Under the pieces are notes generated by a model. That model saw only the letters and a list, made by a program, of their open reading frames with translations. It had not been told where the DNA came from and searched no databases. This document shows positions 58,861-64,000 of a DNA stretch of 64,000 nt, piece after piece. The DNA is from JAYYZW01 sp036339995 (GTDB lineage: Bacteria; Pseudomonadota; Gammaproteobacteria; Ga0077536): positions 1 to 64,000 of the forward strand of contig JAYYZW010000014.1 of the NCBI GenBank assembly GCA_036339995.1, in the 5' to 3' direction. The position numbers and the translations under genes are program-made. The stretch's first letter is position 1. The number at the start of each line of letters is the position of its first letter.

Positions 58861-59830
58861 CTTCTCCATGGCCCCGATCATCCGCCTTTTCGTGCGCGGC
58901 GTACGCATCTAGAATGCGGGCCACCACCGTATGCCGGACTACATCTCGAGAATGAAAAAATGTAAAGCTGATTCCCTGCACATTATTCAGGATGCCGATT
59001 ATGTGCTTCAATCCAGAGGTCCGGCCGCATGGGAGGTCAATTTGAGTGACATCTCCAGTAACGACCGTTTTCGAGCCGAACCCGATGCGCGTTAGAAACA
59101 TTTTCATTTGCTCAATGGTCGTATTTTGAGCTTCATCCAATATGATGAATGATTCATTCAGTGTTCGACCACGCATAAAGGCCAACGGTGTCACTTCGAT
59201 GACGTTTCGCTCGATCAGTTTTGCAACGCGCTCGAATCCCAGCATCTCATAGAGCGCGTCGTATAGCGGGCGCAGGTACGGATCGATTTTCTGTGCCATG
59301 TCTCCCGGCAGGAACCCGAGGCGTTCGCCGGCCTCCACGGCGGGCCTGACCAGACATACGCGCCGCACGGTATCCGCCTCGAGGGCCGCGACCGCGCAAA
59401 CCACTGCAAGATAGGTTTTACCAGTACCTGCCGGCCCTACGCCAAAGCTGATGTCGTTCATCCGGATAGCTTCTAGATATCGGCGCTGGTTGCCGCCTCG
59501 CGGTCGGATCAGTGCCCGACGGGTTCGAATCGATTCGGCGCCCTCACCCGTTGGTTGATCCTCATTCTCGGAACTTCTGAGCTCGAGGTGTACGTCTGTC
59601 GCGGAAAGCGTTTTCGTTTCGGTCAACGAATATAACTGTCGAATGACTTGCTCCGTGACGACGACGCCGTCGTCGGTACCCGTCAGCTTGAATTGATTTC
59701 CCCGATTCCCGATTTCCACGCCGGTACGGCGCTCGAGAAGTCGCAAATGCTCGTCGAATTGGCCGCACAAGTTGGCTAACCGCTCATTGTCGACCGGCTC
59801 GAGGGTAACTTCGACTGCTACGATGCTCAC
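58847..59830 (-). CDS. ybeZ: PhoH-like ATPase (YbeZ)
   Basis: This 327-aa PhoH-family ATPase works with YbeY in RNA processing. The N-terminal KH-like region is followed by Walker A GPAGTGKTYLAV at about 133-144 and Walker B FIILDEAQNTT near 224. GTG 59830 follows directly after the miaB TAA stop. The end overlaps ybeY. Order miaB-ybeZ-ybeY-corC-lnt is conserved in Gammaproteobacteria. Confidence 0.96.
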   Translation of the reverse strand: MSIVAVEVTLEPVDNERLANLCGQFDEHLRLLERRTGVEIGNRGNQFKLTGTDDGVVVTEQVIRQLYSLTETKTLSATDVHLELRSSENEDQPTGEGAESIRTRRALIRPRGGNQRRYLEAIRMNDISFGVGPAGTGKTYLAVVCAVAALEADTVRRVCLVRPAVEAGERLGFLPGDMAQKIDPYLRPLYDALYEMLGFERVAKLIERNVIEVTPLAFMRGRTLNESFIILDEAQNTTIEQMKMFLTRIGFGSKTVVTGDVTQIDLPCGRTSGLKHIIGILNNVQGISFTFFHSRDVVRHTVVARILDAYAAHEKADDRGHGEDGER

Positions 59831-61174
59831 TTATGTCGATTCGTTACAAAGCGCGAGAATGCTGCCTCGCAATGAGTTCGGTAGAGCTTCGGCAATCTCT
59901 ATATCGACGAGTTCGCCGATGAGCGAAGACTCTCCCGGGAAATTTACGACGCGGTTGTTCTCAGTCCTCCCGCTGAGTTCTTCAGGATTCTTTTTGGATA
60001 TGCCCGTTACGAGTATCTGCTCGACATTACCAATCATTTTTTTGCTGTAACTTTCGGCTAATTCGGTAATACGGCGTTGAAGAATCGCAAGTCGATTCTG
60101 CTTCTCTTCGGTCCTTACGACGTCGGGAAGGGCCGCCGCCGGCGTTCCCGGGCGAGGACTGTAAATGAAGCTATAAGACTGATCGAATTCGACTTCGTTT
60201 ATCAAATCCATCGTGGCGTCGAAATCTTCCTGGTTTTCTCCGGGAAATCCAATGATGAAATCCGAGGATACTGAAATACCAGGTCGCGCGAGCTTGAGCC
60301 GCTTAATGATCGATTTGTACTCCAATGCGGTATGTCCACGCTTCATTAACGACAGAATTCGATCGGAGCCTGATTGCACGGGAAGATGTACATGGCTCAC
60401 CAGTTTTGTCACGTCTTTGTATACTTCGATCAAGCTATCCGTAAATTCGATCGGATGTGAGGTGGTGTATCGTATCCTGGCCACCCCGTCGATGCTGGCG
60501 ACGTAGCGAATCAAACCGGCCAAATCTATGACCCGACCGTCATGGGTGGTCCCTCTGTAAGCATTGACGTTCTGCCCGAGTAATACGATTTCGCGGACGC
60601 CTTTTCCGGCCAGCGCATAGATCTCGGTGATTACATCGTCGAAAGGGCGGCTGAATTCTTCGCCTCGCGTATAGGGAACGACGCAAAAACTGCAATACTT
60701 GCTACACCCCTCCATGACGGACACATAAGCGCTTGGCCCATTGGCCTTCGCCTCGGGAAGATTGTCGAACTTTTCAATCTCTGGAAAACTGACATCGATT
60801 ACCTGTTCGGCGCCGTTTTCGATTTTCGCGATGAGCGCGGGCAAGCGGTGTAGTGTCTGTGGCCCGAAAACGATGTCCACATAGGGCGCGCGGGCCCATA
60901 TCTGATCCCCTTCCTGACTCGCAACACACCCTCCGACCCCGATGATTACCTTACGCCCGTTCTCTTTGAGCGGGCGCCATCTGCCGAGTTCCGAGAACAG
61001 CTTTTCCTGGGCCTTTTCTCTCACGGAACAGGTGTTCATCAAAAGGACCTGCGCCTTTTCGGGTGCAGACACACGCACCAAGCCGTGGGTTCGCTCCAAT
61101 ATGGCTGCCATTTTATCCGAATCGTATTCGTTCATCTGACAACCGAACGTCTTTATATACAGTCCCTCAGCCAT
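59831..61174 (-). CDS. miaB: tRNA-2-methylthio-N6-dimethylallyladenosine synthase MiaB
   Basis: This is a 447-aa radical-SAM methylthiotransferase acting on i6A37 in tRNAs reading codons that start with U. The N-terminal domain has C12 (YIKTFGCQMNEYDSD) and two further cysteines (NTCSVREKA, GVGGCVASQEG) for the auxiliary cluster. The radical-SAM triad lies in SKYCSFCVVPYTRG, with one more cysteine just before it. A TRAM domain ends the protein. It is first gene of the miaB-ybeZ-ybeY-corC operon. Confidence 0.98.
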   Translation of the reverse strand: MAEGLYIKTFGCQMNEYDSDKMAAILERTHGLVRVSAPEKAQVLLMNTCSVREKAQEKLFSELGRWRPLKENGRKVIIGVGGCVASQEGDQIWARAPYVDIVFGPQTLHRLPALIAKIENGAEQVIDVSFPEIEKFDNLPEAKANGPSAYVSVMEGCSKYCSFCVVPYTRGEEFSRPFDDVITEIYALAGKGVREIVLLGQNVNAYRGTTHDGRVIDLAGLIRYVASIDGVARIRYTTSHPIEFTDSLIEVYKDVTKLVSHVHLPVQSGSDRILSLMKRGHTALEYKSIIKRLKLARPGISVSSDFIIGFPGENQEDFDATMDLINEVEFDQSYSFIYSPRPGTPAAALPDVVRTEEKQNRLAILQRRITELAESYSKKMIGNVEQILVTGISKKNPEELSGRTENNRVVNFPGESSLIGELVDIEIAEALPNSLRGSILALCNEST

Positions 61175-61378
61175 CGCGATTATCCATCAATGCGTCTCTT
61201 GATACGGGTGCCCGGCAACCTGAAAATTCCATCCCGTGCACTAAGCTACACTTTATCTTCCACTATTTGAATGTCTTCGCGACCTACGATGCGCCGCCGA
61301 TTTGATGCCATTTCATCCATAGACCGGTCGTTTGAGAGCCTAACAGGATGTTGAAATACCTTGTTTTGCGACACTCTG

Positions 61379-62254
61379 TTATACGGCCGTCCCACACAAA
61401 GGTGCCTCGAGTAAGACCTGCACGTTGTCTATGAGTCGGGCTTTCCCCAGCCATACCGCCATAAGAATGATCAATTCCCAGTCGCCGGCCGCTGCTGGAG
61501 CGAGATCTTCGCTTCGTCGCACTGAGACATACTCGAGACGCATGCCTTTTTGTTCGACGGCCTCACGACAAGCCGCTTCCAGTTCCGGAATCGTCGTCCT
61601 TTGTGATTTCAGATTTTTCGCTGCCGCGTTCAGAGATTCGTAGACTACGGCAGCATACTGACGCAATTCCGGCGTCAGGTAATTGTTGCGTGAACTCATG
61701 GCAAGCCCATCGTCCTCGCGGATGATCGGCAGAGCGATAATCTCTACTGGAATCAAAAGGTCGTGCACCATCCGCCGAATGACGAGAACCTGTTGGTAAT
61801 CCTTCTCGCCGAACAGGGCGAAATCCGGCTGCACGTTGTTCAATAGTTTGATAACGACGGTAGCGACGCCGGCGAAATGCCCGGGCCGGAATTCGCCGCA
61901 CAATATGTCTGAGATAGCCGGAACGGTCACTCTCGTGTCTTTCGTGATTCCTCCGGGATACAGCTCCTTCAGATTGGGCGCGAAAACGAGATCGACTCCC
62001 GCGTGCTCGAGCTTTTCCTTATCCGCATCCAGCGTACTGGGATAATGCTCGTAATCCTCGCCCCGGCCGAACTGTATCGGATTGACGAAAATACTGACCA
62101 CTGTCCTTCCGGCGATTCCCCGCGCATGGCTTAGAAGGGAAAGATGACCTGCATGCAAGTTACCCATGGTCGGAACGAGCGCGATCTTTTCATCCGCCCT
62201 CTTCCACTCCCGAATTAGTCGCCGCAGAGATTTTATGTCGTAGATCGTTTCCAT
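61379..62254 (-). CDS. panC: Pantothenate synthetase
   Basis: PanC joins pantoate and beta-alanine with ATP to give pantothenate. It is 291 aa, full length. The nucleotidyl-transfer motif PTMGNLHAGHLSLL (HxGH) is at about 29-42, and FGEKDYQQVLVIRRM and MSSRNNYL (SRN) follow. folK lies 71 bases upstream, but panB, which usually sits between them, is absent here. Confidence 0.98.
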   Translation of the reverse strand: METIYDIKSLRRLIREWKRADEKIALVPTMGNLHAGHLSLLSHARGIAGRTVVSIFVNPIQFGRGEDYEHYPSTLDADKEKLEHAGVDLVFAPNLKELYPGGITKDTRVTVPAISDILCGEFRPGHFAGVATVVIKLLNNVQPDFALFGEKDYQQVLVIRRMVHDLLIPVEIIALPIIREDDGLAMSSRNNYLTPELRQYAAVVYESLNAAAKNLKSQRTTIPELEAACREAVEQKGMRLEYVSVRRSEDLAPAAAGDWELIILMAVWLGKARLIDNVQVLLEAPLCGTAV

Positions 62255-62325
62255 TACTCAAGGCGCGCTGTTCGCTTACTTTGCAGGTTACAGCGTAAAG
62301 GAACGTAAGTCGTTCCCGCGATGCC

Positions 62326-62841
62326 CTAGCAAGCTGGCTTGAGAGGTTCCCCTATTTTTATTACTTCTGTTGTATCGATCAGGCCGAGTAGTTCATCGAT
62401 GGAGGCGTGCCCTGGTATCAATAAGTCCGGATCAATCTCAGCCATGGGAACGAGAACGAACGCACGTTCTGGAATCCCCGGGTGCGGAACTTGCAGTCCG
62501 GGTTCGTCGATGATCTCATCGCCATGGATGAGCAGATCGAGATCAATCGTCCTCGGCCCCCAACGAATCCCATCCCGTGTCCGGCCCTGGGCACACTCTA
62601 TTGACTGCAGATGTTTCAACAAGGCATGGGGATCGAGGCGGGTGTCGAGCCGAACCACAGCGTTGACGTAGTCCGGCTGATCCGGCGGACCCATGGGTGG
62701 AGTTCGATAAAGCGACGAACAACTATCGATTCTGCTTGACGGTATCGATGTCAATCGAGCGGTGGCGAGGTGGATCTGGTTGACTGGGTCGCCCAGATTG
62801 CTACCGAAGCCAATAAAACTCGCTACTTCAAATCGCATCAA
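62326..62841 (-). CDS. folK: 6-hydroxymethyl-7,8-dihydropterin pyrophosphokinase FolK
   Basis: This is a 171-aa enzyme of folate synthesis. The N-terminal ASFIGFGSNLGDPVNQI (GSNLGDP) and the family signature RWGPRTIDLDLLIHGD with catalytic aspartates identify it, and HPGIPERAFVLVPMAEI is also conserved. Its start overlaps the pcnB stop by four bases, so the two are co-translated. Confidence 0.97.
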   Translation of the reverse strand: MMRFEVASFIGFGSNLGDPVNQIHLATARLTSIPSSRIDSCSSLYRTPPMGPPDQPDYVNAVVRLDTRLDPHALLKHLQSIECAQGRTRDGIRWGPRTIDLDLLIHGDEIIDEPGLQVPHPGIPERAFVLVPMAEIDPDLLIPGHASIDELLGLIDTTEVIKIGEPLKPAC

Positions 62842-64000
62842 GACTGAGGGCGTTTTCGGCGGCGGCCCCTTTTTTTAGATTCGGACTGATTCTTGACCTT
62901 ATTGAGCAATACCTCGCGTTCCGTATCGTCGGCATTCTGATACTCAGTCCACCATTCGTAGAGTTCCTGAACGGGCTCTCCAGACTCCGCTCGCAACTCG
63001 AGAAAATCGTATGCAGCCTTGAAGCGCGGATGTTCGATCAATTTGCCTACGCGCTTGCGCGTTCGTTTGGGTAAGCGCAGCTGCATCGCCCAGATTTCAC
63101 GAGTGACCTGAGTATATCGCCGGGGAACCGCAAGGCGGGCTACTTGTTCCGACAATAACTTATCCGCCGCAATCGACAACGCGTCCGTCGCCTCCACCCC
63201 CCCTGCTTCCAACTTTTGGCGCTCATTGTCGACAACGTCCCACAGCAATGCGGCAATTAGAAAGGCCGGCGTTACGGATTTTGACTCAGCGATGCGGGCG
63301 TCGGTATTCGCCAATGCATGGCCAATAAGCGTGCCCGGGAAGCCGCCGTGCTGATGATCGAGTTCCGCGTCGGTCAAGGGGAATAACTTCGAAAACAGAT
63401 CGTAATGCCTTAATGCTTCGAAGGTCTGGAGAGCCGTACCGCCGTGAAACAGTTTCAAGGCCTCGTCGAACAGTCGCGCCGGTGAGATTTCGACCAATAA
63501 GTCACCAAGCTCACTAAGCGGTTCGGCCGTGCGATCGTCCAGCTTGAAGCCTAATTTGACAGCGAAACGAATCGCCCGCAGCATTCGCACCGGATCCTCA
63601 CGATATCTCTGGTAGGGGTCGCCGATTACTTTCAGTATGCCCCTTTTGAGGTCCTCGACACCGCCGACGTAATCGATCACGCTGAAATTACGGATGTCAT
63701 AATAGAGTGCATTCACCGTGAAATCGCGCCGCCACACATCGTCATCGACCTCACCGTAGACGTTGTCCCGCAGAATACGGCCTTCCTCGCTGACCTCAAC
63801 GGCATCGTCATTGGCACGATGGGCCGCGCGGAAGGTGGCCACTTCTATGACTTCTCGCCCGAAGCGGATGTGCGCCAGGCGAAATCGCCGTCCAATCAAC
63901 CTGCAATTGCGGAACAGTTCGCGTACCTGCTCTGGTATCGCATCAGTGGCGATGTCGAAATCCTTGGGTTCCCGACCGAGCAGGAGATCCCGTACCCCTC
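62838..64000 (-). CDS. pcnB: Poly(A) polymerase I PcnB (N-terminus outside the window)
   Basis: The frame runs off the window edge. The first visible residues include LLLGREPKDFDIATDA, the DxD catalytic motif of the class II nucleotidyltransferase domain. RRFRLAHIRFGREVIEVATF follows, then DFTVNALYYD and the neck and RNA-binding domains. The tail is very basic (KKRGRRRKRPQS), as in PcnB. It adds poly(A) tails that promote RNA decay and limits plasmid copy number through antisense RNA. It is cotranscribed with folK. Confidence 0.96.
   Translation of the reverse strand, partial: GVRDLLLGREPKDFDIATDAIPEQVRELFRNCRLIGRRFRLAHIRFGREVIEVATFRAAHRANDDAVEVSEEGRILRDNVYGEVDDDVWRRDFTVNALYYDIRNFSVIDYVGGVEDLKRGILKVIGDPYQRYREDPVRMLRAIRFAVKLGFKLDDRTAEPLSELGDLLVEISPARLFDEALKLFHGGTALQTFEALRHYDLFSKLFPLTDAELDHQHGGFPGTLIGHALANTDARIAESKSVTPAFLIAALLWDVVDNERQKLEAGGVEATDALSIAADKLLSEQVARLAVPRRYTQVTREIWAMQLRLPKRTRKRVGKLIEHPRFKAAYDFLELRAESGEPVQELYEWWTEYQNADDTEREVLLNKVKNQSESKKRGRRRKRPQS

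Overview
The window comes from a free-living-type, non-enteric gammaproteobacterium with moderate-to-high GC. The conserved chromosomal blocks show this: argS-SPOR and priA beside a class A penicillin-binding protein, then pilMNOPQ-aroK-aroB-damX-gltB-gltD-hemE, then lnt-corC-ybeY-phoH-miaB, then panC-folK-pcnB. This is the Pseudomonas/Chromatiales-like order. I cannot name a genus from sequence alone.

Layout. 1-212 is the end of an IS21-family element, followed by glnD. 3171-8563 holds an amidohydrolase, an IS3-family remnant, and a LolA-like lipoprotein-sorting protein paired with an MMPL/RND exporter. 8958-14330 is an accessory metabolic stretch: a cupin, a serine hydrolase broken by a stop codon, a dienelactone hydrolase, a MAPEG protein, an NTF2-like protein, a cytochrome P450 and a Dps ferritin. 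14435-18760 is a two-gene RND efflux operon. 19192-21321 is a RiPP-type locus of HvfA/bufferin-like precursor, DUF692 and DUF2063 genes. 21646-28243 holds a Sel1-repeat protein, a Cys-rich secreted peptide coupled to a HAD phosphatase, trmB, a collapsed thiS-thiG remnant, a metallo-beta-lactamase-fold hydrolase coupled to a receiver domain, tRNA-Gly(CCC) and an HD-domain protein. From 28258 onward the window is mostly housekeeping genes: translation, replication restart, peptidoglycan synthesis, type IV pilus assembly, aromatic amino acid and glutamate synthesis, heme, apolipoprotein acylation, RNA maturation, pantothenate, folate and poly(A) polymerase.

How the genes work together. PilM-N-O-P-Q form the inner-membrane alignment complex and outer-membrane secretin of type IV pili. 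GltB and GltD form NADPH glutamate synthase, and GlnD controls nitrogen status upstream of it. YbeY, PhoH and CorC form the usual RNA-maturation/membrane operon with MiaB and Lnt. The DUF692/DUF2063 pair probably modifies the small secreted peptide encoded just upstream of it.

The most unusual signals are the small palindromic mobile repeats and the gene decay around them. One family (A) starts exactly four bases after a stop codon at three separate genes. A second family (B, IS630/Tc1-like TA ends) supplies the TAG stop codon of two unrelated genes. A third (C) shares a 24-base core between two loci, and a partial copy covers the start codon of the thiS-thiG remnant. Decay is visible as an in-frame stop (serine hydrolase), an internal deletion fusing ThiS to the ThiG C-terminus, a frameshifted SPINDLY-type glycosyltransferase, an IS3 fragment, and the absence of panB between folK and panC.
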